From Chryseobacterium sp. 36-9 (GTDB taxonomy: Bacteria > Bacteroidota > Bacteroidia > Flavobacteriales > Weeksellaceae): a stretch of 63,394 nt of DNA. How positions within the stretch are numbered: position 1 is the stretch's first letter; the number at the start of each line of letters is the position of its first letter. The stretch lies in NCBI GenBank assembly GCA_001898785.1, contig MKVE01000017.1:206318-269711 (forward strand), read 5' to 3'. Positions 51,597 through 61,442 of the stretch are shown here, in pieces. The translations under genes were made by a program, and so were the position numbers. The notes under the pieces are model-generated. The model saw only the letters and a program-made list of their open reading frames with translations. It did not search any database and was not told the origin of the DNA.

Positions 51597-54011
51597 ATGT
51601 TTAAAAATTGGCTCAAAATCGCCTTCATCAATTATAAAAAGAACTGGTTGTCTACCATCATTAATTTGTTTGGTTTAACCATCGGTTTGACAGGATTTAT
51701 GCTCATCCTGATGCACTGGAATGACGAAGAATCCTTTGAAAAATGGAATCCGAAAAAGGATGACATCTATTATTTCCAGACTTATTACAAAAAAGATAAT
51801 GTTTATGGAGGTGCTATCTCAATTCCTTTGGCAGAAAATGCATTGAAACGAATCTCGGAAGTCGAAGATTATGTTTTGATGAATGGTTCTGATATGTCCT
51901 ACAAAATGACCACCAAACATACGACGGCTTATCAGAAAGGCGGGATGTCGGTCTCAGAGAATTTTTTCAACTTGTTCCCATTCAAATTAGTTGCCGGGAG
52001 TTATAAAGACGTTCTCAAAAATGATAACAACATTGCTATTTCTAATGTTGTGGCAAAGAATCTTTTCGGAAAAACGGATGTCGCAGGCGAAACGATAAAA
52101 ATTAACACCACAGATTATATTGTTACAGCAGTCTATGAACTGCCGGCCGGAAACAGCCAAATGAAACCTGATTTTGTTTACAAACCTGCTGAGCAAATCA
52201 AAAATGATAAAGAAGCTTGGGGAAACTTCAATTATGCCAGCTTTTTTTTACTGAAAAAAGGCGCTGATCCTAGAAGCTTTGAGAAAAAATTCCTGGATAT
52301 TATTATGCTTCGGGCAAAAATAAACTCTAAAGGTTCCGGAATGACACCTCAGCAGTTTATTGATACTTACGGGCCGACAGATACATTGCTAACACCGCTT
52401 GATAAGATAAAACTGCATTCAGAATCAACTTGGTTCGGGAAACCAGACTTCAAATCGTTGATGATTCTGTTTACTTTATCTGTTCTGATTGTGATTTTAT
52501 CGGCCATTAATTTTATTAACCTTAAAACAGCGCAGGCTTCTCAACGTGCGAAAGAAATTGGGGTTAGAAAAGCGATTGGAAGTACAAAATCCAGTCTGGT
52601 TCTGCAGTTTTTGATGGAAACTTTCCTGATTTGTTTTGCATCTTATCTTTTATCATTAGCGCTCACAGAAATTCTTTTGCCAAGTCTTAATAAGTTTTAT
52701 AACAAGGAAATCGTGATGAACGACTGGCATATTTACTTCTATTCATTGGTGATGGTGGTTTTGGTTACGGTAATTTCCGGTCTTATTCCTGCTTTATATT
52801 TATCCAATTTCAAAGCCATAGAAACCCTGAAAGGAAACTTTGCAAGAAGCAGAAACGGTGTTTGGCTCAGAAACGGAATCCTGACTTTGCAATTAATCAT
52901 TTCGTCATTCTTTATCATCGGCGGATTGATTGTCAACCAGCAGGTAAAACATATGATGAACAAAGATTTAGGTTTCAATGGAAATCAGATTTTTCAGATT
53001 AATTTCAATGAATTCAATAACGGAAAACCTTGGCTGAAATATGAAAGACTGAGAACAGAAATGGCTAAAATACCCGGTGTAGAAAGTATATCTTTTTCAG
53101 AAGCGCCTCCGGGAAGCAACAATCAAAGCAGTTCTAATATGGATTATCTGAATACCAGTATTCAGGCGCGACACGGTTCTATAGACTATAATTATCTTCA
53201 GTTTATGAATGTTAAACTTCTGAAAGGACGTTTTCTAAATCCTAAATTATCATCAGATACAATTGACAATGCATTGGTCAATGAAGCATTTTTGAAAAAG
53301 TTCGGATGGACCAATGAACAGGCAATGAAAAGGGAAATCAGACCGGGATTCGATAACAAACCTTATCACATTATAGGAATTGTGAAAGATTTCAACATCA
53401 GAAGTTTGAAAAGCGAAGTAGAGCCGATGATATTCTTCCACTACAGAGAAACTTCCTGGAAACGGTACAATGTAAGTAATATTCAATTGAAATTAAAAGC
53501 AGACGATATCGACGGAACTGTAAAAAGATTGAAAACCTATTGGCAGAATAATGTAGAACCGGGTTATCCATTCAATTCTTATTTTATCGATAAGCAATTT
53601 GCCAAAACTTTTGAAACTTATCAGAAACAGCAGACACTTTTCACCATCCTGAACGCAATGGTTTTGATGGTAGCTTTATTAGGATTATTCGCTTTGTCTT
53701 CATTAATGATTGAGCAGAAACTGAAAGATGTGGCGATTAGAAAAACGTTGGGCGCATCAGACGGAACTTTAATTTTTGGTTTGACGAAGCAATTTCTTTG
53801 GATTACGTTAATTGCAGTTTTAATAAGTATTCCGATCAGTTATTATCTGATGAACGAATGGCTGAAAGATTTCGCCTACCGAATCGATATGCCGGTTTTC
53901 CCATTCGTCCTGAGTTTGATTTTATTATTGATACTGACTTTTGCAGTCGTAAGTATCAAAGCTTATCAGGCAACGAAAGTGAATTTAGTTAAATATTTGA
54001 AATACGAATAA
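51597..54011 (+). CDS. FtsX/MacB-type ABC permease 1
   Basis: An 804-residue permease with two FtsX-like domains. Residues 1-55 hold an N-terminal anchor (LKIAFINYKKNWLSTIINLFGLTIGLTGFMLIL), 60-285 a periplasmic MacB-PCD-like domain, about 290-425 the first FtsX helices (LSVLIVILSAINFINLKTAQASQRAKEIGVRKAIGSTKSSLVLQFL), then a second anchor near 430 (GILTLQLIISSFFIIGGLIV), a second periplasmic domain and C-terminal FtsX helices (about 680-800) ending TKVNLVKYLKYE. The REIGVRKAIG-type and DVAIRKTLGAS segments are the coupling helices. Paralogous to the two other permeases below. Confidence 0.93.
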   Translation: MFKNWLKIAFINYKKNWLSTIINLFGLTIGLTGFMLILMHWNDEESFEKWNPKKDDIYYFQTYYKKDNVYGGAISIPLAENALKRISEVEDYVLMNGSDMSYKMTTKHTTAYQKGGMSVSENFFNLFPFKLVAGSYKDVLKNDNNIAISNVVAKNLFGKTDVAGETIKINTTDYIVTAVYELPAGNSQMKPDFVYKPAEQIKNDKEAWGNFNYASFFLLKKGADPRSFEKKFLDIIMLRAKINSKGSGMTPQQFIDTYGPTDTLLTPLDKIKLHSESTWFGKPDFKSLMILFTLSVLIVILSAINFINLKTAQASQRAKEIGVRKAIGSTKSSLVLQFLMETFLICFASYLLSLALTEILLPSLNKFYNKEIVMNDWHIYFYSLVMVVLVTVISGLIPALYLSNFKAIETLKGNFARSRNGVWLRNGILTLQLIISSFFIIGGLIVNQQVKHMMNKDLGFNGNQIFQINFNEFNNGKPWLKYERLRTEMAKIPGVESISFSEAPPGSNNQSSSNMDYLNTSIQARHGSIDYNYLQFMNVKLLKGRFLNPKLSSDTIDNALVNEAFLKKFGWTNEQAMKREIRPGFDNKPYHIIGIVKDFNIRSLKSEVEPMIFFHYRETSWKRYNVSNIQLKLKADDIDGTVKRLKTYWQNNVEPGYPFNSYFIDKQFAKTFETYQKQQTLFTILNAMVLMVALLGLFALSSLMIEQKLKDVAIRKTLGASDGTLIFGLTKQFLWITLIAVLISIPISYYLMNEWLKDFAYRIDMPVFPFVLSLILLLILTFAVVSIKAYQATKVNLVKYLKYE

Positions 54012-54104
54012 AGATGGAAGCTAGAAGATAGATGCTGGAAGTTTTTCCATATAATAATTAACATCCATCTTCCCTCATCCATCTTCCAACCTAAAAACGA
54101 AACT
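54012..54104. repeat. spacer repeat (GATGGAAG / CATCTTCC)
   Basis: AGATGGAAGCTAGAAGATAG on the left and CATCCATCTTCC twice on the right, forming an imperfect inverted repeat between permeases 1 and 2. No gene. Confidence 0.5.
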
Positions 54105-56519
54105 ATGCTAAACAACTGGCTCAAAATAGCATTCATCAATTACAAAAAAAACTGGCTTTCCACCATCATTAATTTGTTTGGATTAACAATTGGACTGACA
54201 GGATTTATGCTCATCCTGATGCATTGGAATGATGAAGAATCCTACGAAAGATGGAATCCAAAAAAGGAAAATATCTACGCTTTTCAAACTCATAACAAAG
54301 CAGAAAATACCTACGGAAATAATATTTCTGTTCCAATGGCAGAGCGTGCTATAAAAGTGATTCCGGAGGTTAAGGATTTTGTCTTGTTCAATGGTTCGGG
54401 GATGGGTTATAAAATGACCACGAAAGTCAAAACTGTTTATCAGGGCGAAGGAATGTCGGCTTCAGAAAGTTTTTTCAATTTCTTCCCGTTCAGATTGGTC
54501 TCCGGAAGCTATAAAGATGCTCTGAAGGGTGATAAAGTAATGGCTCTTTCCACAAAAGCGGCCAAAAATCTCTTCGGGAAAACCAATGTTGCAGGAGAAA
54601 CTGTGAAAATCAATAATAAAAGTTTTGTTGTAACCGCAGTTTATGAATTGCCGGAAGCGAACAGCCAGATAAAACCGGATTTTATCTTCTCGCCGTATGA
54701 GCAGATGAAGGGTGATAAAGAACAATGGGGGAATTTCAATTACGGCTGTTTCTTTTTGCTGAAACCCGGAACAGATGTAGAAGCTTTACAACAGAAATTC
54801 TACGACAATATCTTTTTGTACAGAGCAAAAATCAGTGCGCAAGGTGCAGGGGTTACACCGCAAAAATATCTGGAATTGTACGGTCCTACAGGAAGTTTGT
54901 TTACGCCGATTGACAAGATAAAACTGCACGCCAAAGCCTCTTGGTTTGGAAATGGAGATTTCAAAACGATGATGATTCTGTTTACGCTTTCTGTTTTGAT
55001 TGTTGTTTTATCAGCCATTAATTTTATTAATCTTAAAACCGCTCAGGCATCTCAACGTGCTAAAGAAATCGGCGTCAGAAAAGCAATAGGAAGTACCAAA
55101 TCCAATCTTGTTCTTCAGTTTTTGTTGGAAACTTTTGTGATCTGTTTGGCGTCATATCTTTTGTCTTTGGCTTTAACAGAGCTTCTTTTACCAAGCTTCA
55201 ACAAGTTTTACAACAAGGAAATCGTGATGAATGACTGGCATATTTACTTCTATTCATTCTTGATGGTTTTGGCGGTTACATTGATTTCGGGATTGATTCC
55301 TGCTACTTATCTAGCCAACTTCAAAGCTATTGAAACCTTGAAAGGAAATTTCGCCAGAAGTAAACACGGCATTTGGCTGAGAAACGGGATTTTGACATTG
55401 CAATTAATCATTTCGTCATTCTTTATCATTGGTGGTTTAATCGTTAACAAACAGGTGAAATATATGATGGATAAAGACTTGGGCTTCAGTGGGAAGCAGG
55501 TTTTCCTGATTAATTTCAGTGAAAATAGCGACAAGCCCTGGCTGAAATATGAGCGCATCAAAAATGAAATGAGAAAAATAGAAGGTGTTGCCGATGTGTC
55601 TTACGGAGAAGCGGTTCCGGGAAGCGGGAGATTCAGCAATTCTAATATGGATTATATGGACAAAAGCATTTTTGCGCAGCACGGTTCTATGGATTATAAT
55701 TACCTCCAGTTTATGGATGTGAAGCTTAAAAAAGGACGTTGGCTCAATCCGGATCTTGCTTCCGATACTATTGCCAATGTCTTGGTCAATGAAGCTTTTG
55801 TGAACAAATTCGGTTGGACGGATGATCAGGCATTTAAGAATGAAGTTCGCCCGGGATTCGATAACAGACCTTACCATATTGTAGGGATTGTAAAGGATTT
55901 CAACGTTCTGAATCCCCGAAGAGCTATTGAACCCATTATATTTTTCCATTACAGAGAAACAGATTGGAAACGATACAATGTCTATAACATTCAGCTGAAA
56001 ATAAAACCGGACGATATCGATGGAACGGTAAAAAGAATAAAGTCTTATTGGCAGAAAAATGTAGAGCCTGGCTATCCTTTTGATTCTTATTTTATCGATA
56101 AAAAATTCGCTGAAAGTTTTGTTAAATATCAGAAACAACAAACACTTTTCACCATCCTGAATGCAATGGTTTTGATAGTTGCTTTATTAGGCTTATTCGC
56201 ATTGTCATCATTAATGATCGAGCAGAAGCTGAAAGATGTGGCGATTAGAAAGACTTTAGGCGCATCAGACGGAACTTTAATTTTTGGGTTGACGAAGCAA
56301 TTTCTTTGGATTACGTTCATTGCAGTTCTAATAAGTATTCCGATCAGTTATTATCTGATGAACGAATGGCTCAAGGATTTCGATTACCGAATTGATATGC
56401 CGGTTTTCCCATTCGTCCTTAGTTTGATTTCTTTATTGATACTGACTTTTGCAGTCGTAAGTATCAAAGCTTATCAGGCAACTAAAGTGAACCTTGTGAA
56501 ATACCTGAAGTATGAATAA
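54105..56519 (+). CDS. FtsX/MacB-type ABC permease 2
   Basis: An 804-residue paralogue of permease 1 with the same domain order. The N-terminal 50 residues, both FtsX helix clusters (NLKTAQASQRAKEIGVRKAIGSTKSNLVLQFL; DVAIRKTLGASDGTLIFGLTKQFLWIT) and the C-terminal tail are nearly identical to permease 1, whereas the two periplasmic domains (for example residues 55-110 and 520-560) differ clearly. This looks like tandem duplication with homogenised membrane parts. The serine hydrolase gene starts 8 nt before its stop. Confidence 0.93.
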   Translation: MLNNWLKIAFINYKKNWLSTIINLFGLTIGLTGFMLILMHWNDEESYERWNPKKENIYAFQTHNKAENTYGNNISVPMAERAIKVIPEVKDFVLFNGSGMGYKMTTKVKTVYQGEGMSASESFFNFFPFRLVSGSYKDALKGDKVMALSTKAAKNLFGKTNVAGETVKINNKSFVVTAVYELPEANSQIKPDFIFSPYEQMKGDKEQWGNFNYGCFFLLKPGTDVEALQQKFYDNIFLYRAKISAQGAGVTPQKYLELYGPTGSLFTPIDKIKLHAKASWFGNGDFKTMMILFTLSVLIVVLSAINFINLKTAQASQRAKEIGVRKAIGSTKSNLVLQFLLETFVICLASYLLSLALTELLLPSFNKFYNKEIVMNDWHIYFYSFLMVLAVTLISGLIPATYLANFKAIETLKGNFARSKHGIWLRNGILTLQLIISSFFIIGGLIVNKQVKYMMDKDLGFSGKQVFLINFSENSDKPWLKYERIKNEMRKIEGVADVSYGEAVPGSGRFSNSNMDYMDKSIFAQHGSMDYNYLQFMDVKLKKGRWLNPDLASDTIANVLVNEAFVNKFGWTDDQAFKNEVRPGFDNRPYHIVGIVKDFNVLNPRRAIEPIIFFHYRETDWKRYNVYNIQLKIKPDDIDGTVKRIKSYWQKNVEPGYPFDSYFIDKKFAESFVKYQKQQTLFTILNAMVLIVALLGLFALSSLMIEQKLKDVAIRKTLGASDGTLIFGLTKQFLWITFIAVLISIPISYYLMNEWLKDFDYRIDMPVFPFVLSLISLLILTFAVVSIKAYQATKVNLVKYLKYE

Positions 56520-56538
56520 AATTTTAGAATCTTCTTTT

Positions 56539-58146
56539 ATGAAATATATTTTAACAGCGGTATTTTTAATGTTCGGAATTGGTCTTGGCTATTCTCAAAA
56601 TACTAAGGAAATAGACGAATTACTTTCAACATACGAAAAAGCCAATCAGTTTAACGGCTCTGTCTTGGTTGCAAAAAAAGGGAAAATCATCTTTGAGAAA
56701 AGCTATGGCTACAGAAATGCGGAAAACGGAGAAAAGAATACAAACAACAGCCAATACAAAATTTTTTCTACTACAAAAATGTTTACTGCAACTGTAATTC
56801 TAAAATTAGTGGAACAGGGAAAACTTTCTTTGGATAATAAATTATCAAAATATTATCCGGATTTTCCAAAAGCAGATAGCATTACTATAAAAAATATGCT
56901 TTCCCATACATCGGGAATACCAGAAGCAGAAGACTCAGACAATACCAAAAACGAAGAAACATTTTTAAAATATATTACTTCGAAAAAATTGGATTTCTCA
57001 CCTGGCAAAAGTTGGGGTTATTCCAATTCCAACTATTATTTATTAGGTTATATAATCAAAAAAGTAACGGGATTGGAGTATGACAAAGCCATTGAAGAAT
57101 TTATACTAAAACCTTTGAAAATGACATCAAGCGGATTTCACTTTAATGAACTGAAAAGTGAGAATAAGGCTGTAGGATATGAGTTTATTGATGGAAAGAA
57201 TTCCAACAGAGCGTTACTTTTCAAAACAGACCACCCTTTTGCAGCGGGAGCCATCTATTCTACGGTTGGAGACCTATACAAATTCAGTGAAGCTTTATAT
57301 GGTGGTAAAATTATTAGCAAACAAATGGTGGAAACAATGTACACACCATATCTTAATGACCATTATGGTCTTGCACAGGAAATCTACAAAACTCCGAATT
57401 CTGATATCATTCAGGTTGGGCACGGCGGCGGTGGTCCGGGTTACAAGTGTAGATTTGTTAAGGATTTGAAAAATGATATTACAATTATTATATTGATCAA
57501 TTCCGAGATGATATCAGCAAAAGCAGCGGATAATATCACAGATATTATTTATAATAGACCTTATACTGCAATGAGCAAGAACAGAATTGATGCGAAAGAT
57601 CTGCAAAAATTGCAAGGTATCTATTCTTTCAATTCGGAAAACTATTATATCAATATCATTAATGGGACAGTGGTTTTAAACGGAGATGGAATTCCAAGAA
57701 TGCCTTTGGCTCCAATTACTAAAATCGATTACAAACTTTTCGAAAATTTTGACTTAAAATTCAATGCAGATAATACAGGAAAAATAGGATCAGTTACTAT
57801 AACTAATACGCAAGGAACAAAAACGGCTAAAAAAATAGCGGATATTTTTTCCTGGGGAATCATAGGAACGGCAACTCCAAGTGGTTGGGAAGGGAAAGAT
57901 ATTGTTTTAGAAACTCAAAAAAGCAATCCTGATTTTTACTATCTCAAGAACTATAAATTGAAGGCTGGGGAATTGAGATTTCGTTCAAACAATGACTGGG
58001 CGAATAGTTTGGGACTCAACAGTGATGATAAAAGTATGTGTTACGACGGGTACAATATCATTATTAAAGAAGAAGGGTTTTATGATATTGTATTGGATCT
58101 GAGCATCAAATCTAAACCTCAATATTCAGTTAAAAAAGTAAACTAA
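56539..58146 (+). CDS. secreted beta-lactamase-like serine hydrolase
   Basis: A 535-residue exported protein of the class C beta-lactamase/D-Ala-D-Ala carboxypeptidase-like group. Catalytic motif STTK near residue 77-80 (FSTTKMFTAT), YSN (WGYSNSNYYLLG) and HGGG (GHGGGGPGYKC) form the SxxK, YxN and [K/H]xG triad. A C-terminal domain of about 190 residues has no recognised motif. ATG 56539 gives a signal peptide (MKYILTAVFLMFGIGLGYSQ); an upstream ATG at 56512 overlapping the permease stop is possible too. It sits between permeases 2 and 3. Confidence 0.87.
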   Translation: MKYILTAVFLMFGIGLGYSQNTKEIDELLSTYEKANQFNGSVLVAKKGKIIFEKSYGYRNAENGEKNTNNSQYKIFSTTKMFTATVILKLVEQGKLSLDNKLSKYYPDFPKADSITIKNMLSHTSGIPEAEDSDNTKNEETFLKYITSKKLDFSPGKSWGYSNSNYYLLGYIIKKVTGLEYDKAIEEFILKPLKMTSSGFHFNELKSENKAVGYEFIDGKNSNRALLFKTDHPFAAGAIYSTVGDLYKFSEALYGGKIISKQMVETMYTPYLNDHYGLAQEIYKTPNSDIIQVGHGGGGPGYKCRFVKDLKNDITIIILINSEMISAKAADNITDIIYNRPYTAMSKNRIDAKDLQKLQGIYSFNSENYYINIINGTVVLNGDGIPRMPLAPITKIDYKLFENFDLKFNADNTGKIGSVTITNTQGTKTAKKIADIFSWGIIGTATPSGWEGKDIVLETQKSNPDFYYLKNYKLKAGELRFRSNNDWANSLGLNSDDKSMCYDGYNIIIKEEGFYDIVLDLSIKSKPQYSVKKVN

Positions 58147-58159
58147 TAATAACGCGATT

Positions 58160-60598
58160 ATGCTGAAAAACTGGCTCAAAATAGCATTCATCAATTACAG
58201 AAAAAACTGGCTTTCCACCATCATCAATATTTTGGGATTGAGTGTTGGCTTGTGTGTTTTCCTTTTGATATTTATCCATTGGCAGGATGAGAAATCGTAT
58301 GAGCAGCATAATCCTAATAAGGACAAGATCTATCTGATAGAAAATAAAAATGCGGATTTCGGAACAATGGTTGTTTCCAGCTATCCTCAGTTGACCGTTT
58401 CTAAAGAAAAATTTTCAGAAATTGAAGATTATTGTATTGCCAATCTTTGGATATCATATAAAGTCCGTTTAATGTCAGAAGGTAAATCTGCCTTTGCATC
58501 ATCTTGTAGAGCATCAGATTCTTTTTTTGATTTTTTTCCTGTGGAAAGAGTGGCAGGCAGTTTTAAAAATGCTATTGATGACAAATCTAAAATTGCCATA
58601 TCAGAAGAAACCGCAAAGACACTTTTTGGTGATGAATTTAAAAACTGCATTGGAAAAACAATCACTCAGGATACGCCAGATGCTACACCACTTGTTGTAA
58701 CAGCAGTTTATAAAAATCCTGAGATCAATACTGTTTTCAAACCGGGATTTATAATGAGAAATCAAGGTTTGGATAATAATGATAAATCTAACCAACAATG
58801 GACAAACTATAGTTATGTTGGCTATTTTAAACTTAAGCCAGGAACAGATGTTAAAAATCTTGAGAAAAAACTTTCTGATCAACAAGCCGAACAGGAAAAA
58901 AAGGCAGTAGAAAGCTGGGGAGAAAAATATAATGCTAGAATCAAACCTCAGGTTTATCTTACACCGATTAGTAAAATGAAGTTGGACGCCAAAAGCGAAG
59001 GTGTAGAAAAAGGAGATAAAAAATCCATTATGATTTTGCTGGGTTTATCTGCTTTGATTTTGATATTGTCAGGAATCAATTTGATCAATCTTAAAACGGC
59101 GCAGGCTTCCGAAAGAGCAAAGGAAGTTGGAATAAGAAAAGTAGTGGGAAGCACAAAATGGAAATTGATTTTACAGTTTTTACTGGAGACTTTTATGATT
59201 TGTTTTGCTGCTTATATTGTCGCTTTTGCCATGGTAGAGTTACTATTATCTCCATACAATAGATTTCTTAACAAAAATATCAAACTGAATGACTTTACAT
59301 TGTTTATCTACACAGGATTATTGTTGTTTGTTTTTTCATTGATTTCAGGATTGATTCCGGCAATTTATCTTTCTAATTTCAAACCGATCAATACGTTAAA
59401 AGGCAACTTTTCAAGAAGTAAAAGCGGAGTCTGGCTGAGAAATTCTATTCTGGCTTTGCAACTGATTATTTCTTCATTTTTCATTATCTGGTCATTGATC
59501 ATAAATACACAAGTAAAGTATATGTTGAATAAAGATTTGGGATTCAGAGGTGAGCAGGTAATTCATATTCAATTTAAGAAAACTGATTGGCGGAACGATT
59601 ACAACTCAAAAAAATATAATCGTCTGAAAAACGAAGTTTTAAAAATTGCAGGTGTTGAAGATGTTACAGGTTCCGTTAATTCGATAGGAATGGGTTTAGC
59701 TAATGCTTCTACAGTTCAAAATGCGAAAGATACGATGAAGTCTGTACAAAGCGTCTTGGTTGGCGGAATTGATTATAATTATTTTAAATTTTACAAGATC
59801 AAATTTACATCGGGAAGAGACATAGATTTACGCTTTGCTTCTGATACGATTTCCGGAGCAATTGCCAACGAAACATTCATCAAAAAAATGGGCTGGAATC
59901 AGAATCAGGCACTTGGTAAAGAAGTGATTCCAGGCTGGGAACATAAAAAGAAATATCAAATCCTTGGTGTCATCAAAGATTTCTACATCAATGGTGTGGA
60001 TAAACCGATAGAGCCAATGTTATTTTTTAATTACGACAGAAACTGGGCGAAAAATAATATGAGCAACCTGCAGATCAAGATTTCTCAAAACGATATCAGC
60101 GGAACATTGGAACGCATCAGAGAATTCTGGACAACTAAAGCAGAACCAGGCTATCCTTACGATTTTGAATTTGTAGATAAACAGTTCGCCAAAACATATG
60201 AGAAGTTCCTGAAACAACAGACTTTATTTACAGCTTTAAACATCGTTGTTCTCGTCATCGCGTTGTTAGGATTATTCGCATTGTCATCATTATTAATCGA
60301 ACAAAAACTGAAAGATGTTGCTATCAAAAAAACTTTAGGCGCGGACGAAAAAACAATTGTCTGGGATTTGACAAAGAGATTTTTACTGATTTGTGTGATA
60401 GCGGTTTTAATAAGTATGCCTTTCGGATATTACGCGATGAACGAATGGCTGAAAGATTTCGCTTACAGAATTGATATGCCGGTTTGGCCTTACATTTTGA
60501 GTTTGTTTTTATTATTGATTCTGACATTTATAGTCGTGAGTTTCAAAGCTTACCGAGCAACCAAAATCAACCTTGTTAAATACTTGAAATACGAATAA
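58160..60598 (+). CDS. FtsX/MacB-type ABC permease 3
   Basis: An 812-residue paralogue of permeases 1 and 2 with the same architecture. Its first 25 codons are close to permease 2 in DNA too (ACTGGCTCAAAATAGCATTC), but the periplasmic domains are far more diverged. Membrane motifs: LINLKTAQASERAKEVGIRKVVGSTKWKLILQF, ALSSLLIEQKLKDVAIKKTLGAD and TKINLVKYLKYE. It begins 13 nt after the serine hydrolase and ends 1 nt before the GLPGLI gene. Confidence 0.92.
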   Translation: MLKNWLKIAFINYRKNWLSTIINILGLSVGLCVFLLIFIHWQDEKSYEQHNPNKDKIYLIENKNADFGTMVVSSYPQLTVSKEKFSEIEDYCIANLWISYKVRLMSEGKSAFASSCRASDSFFDFFPVERVAGSFKNAIDDKSKIAISEETAKTLFGDEFKNCIGKTITQDTPDATPLVVTAVYKNPEINTVFKPGFIMRNQGLDNNDKSNQQWTNYSYVGYFKLKPGTDVKNLEKKLSDQQAEQEKKAVESWGEKYNARIKPQVYLTPISKMKLDAKSEGVEKGDKKSIMILLGLSALILILSGINLINLKTAQASERAKEVGIRKVVGSTKWKLILQFLLETFMICFAAYIVAFAMVELLLSPYNRFLNKNIKLNDFTLFIYTGLLLFVFSLISGLIPAIYLSNFKPINTLKGNFSRSKSGVWLRNSILALQLIISSFFIIWSLIINTQVKYMLNKDLGFRGEQVIHIQFKKTDWRNDYNSKKYNRLKNEVLKIAGVEDVTGSVNSIGMGLANASTVQNAKDTMKSVQSVLVGGIDYNYFKFYKIKFTSGRDIDLRFASDTISGAIANETFIKKMGWNQNQALGKEVIPGWEHKKKYQILGVIKDFYINGVDKPIEPMLFFNYDRNWAKNNMSNLQIKISQNDISGTLERIREFWTTKAEPGYPYDFEFVDKQFAKTYEKFLKQQTLFTALNIVVLVIALLGLFALSSLLIEQKLKDVAIKKTLGADEKTIVWDLTKRFLLICVIAVLISMPFGYYAMNEWLKDFAYRIDMPVWPYILSLFLLLILTFIVVSFKAYRATKINLVKYLKYE

Positions 60599-60599
60599 A

Positions 60600-61421
60600 A
60601 TGAAAAAAATAATCATCTTAATGTTAACATTAATTATCAATCTGTTTTCCGCACAAACCAACAGATTCATTTACGAAATGGAAATGAAACTTAAGGATAA
60701 ACCAATGAAAATGAATATGGTTTTGGACATTGATAAAAATTATACAAAATTTTACGATTACGATTTTCTAAAAAATGATTCTATCAGCAAAAAAACCGGA
60801 GAAAATTGGCAGACCAATACACAATCTGACCAGTTGATTCTGAGAAAAGCTAACTCCAACGAGAACAGAGCTTTTCACGACAATATGTTCGATTATTTTG
60901 TAATTGACTCCAAAGACGAAATGAATTGGAAAATCGAAAAAGAAACCAAAAAGAGTGCTGAATATTCATTACAAAAAGCGACTACAGATTTTGGTGGAAG
61001 GAAATGGACCGCTTGGTTTTGTTCAGCTATTCCTTTTCACGAAGGACCTTACAAATTCAGAGGTTTGCCAGGATTGATTTTCGAACTGCAGGATGATAAA
61101 GGTGATTACAATTACACATTGTCAAAAAGCATCAATCTTCCGGAGACTTTCGTAACCACTAATTTTCTGGAAACCCATTATGGCAATCAGCCTGTTAAAG
61201 TGACTTTGAAACAATTCCAAAAAGTAAAGCTCGATTATTACAGTGACCCGGTTGCCGAGATGAGAAATAATCTGAAATCTGGCGGAACAGTGATCATTGG
61301 TGGAGAGAAAATCACAAGCCAGGAACAGCTTGACCAAAAAAGAAAATTCATTCAGGAGAGCATCAAAAATTATTATAATCCGATAGAATTGGACAAAGCG
61401 ATTCCATATCCCAAAAATTAA
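60600..61421 (+). CDS. GLPGLI family protein
   Basis: A 273-residue exported protein (signal MKKIIILMLTLIINLFSA) with the name-giving motif FRGLPGLIFELQD at about residue 160, preceded by WTAWFCSAIPFHEGPYK. GLPGLI proteins are common in Bacteroidota, and their function is not known to me; they often sit beside TonB receptors. Here the gene sits between an ABC permease and a TolC gene, which is unusual context. It starts 1 nt after permease 3. Confidence 0.88.
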   Translation: MKKIIILMLTLIINLFSAQTNRFIYEMEMKLKDKPMKMNMVLDIDKNYTKFYDYDFLKNDSISKKTGENWQTNTQSDQLILRKANSNENRAFHDNMFDYFVIDSKDEMNWKIEKETKKSAEYSLQKATTDFGGRKWTAWFCSAIPFHEGPYKFRGLPGLIFELQDDKGDYNYTLSKSINLPETFVTTNFLETHYGNQPVKVTLKQFQKVKLDYYSDPVAEMRNNLKSGGTVIIGGEKITSQEQLDQKRKFIQESIKNYYNPIELDKAIPYPKN

Positions 61422-61442
61422 AATTGTCAACGACAAACTATT

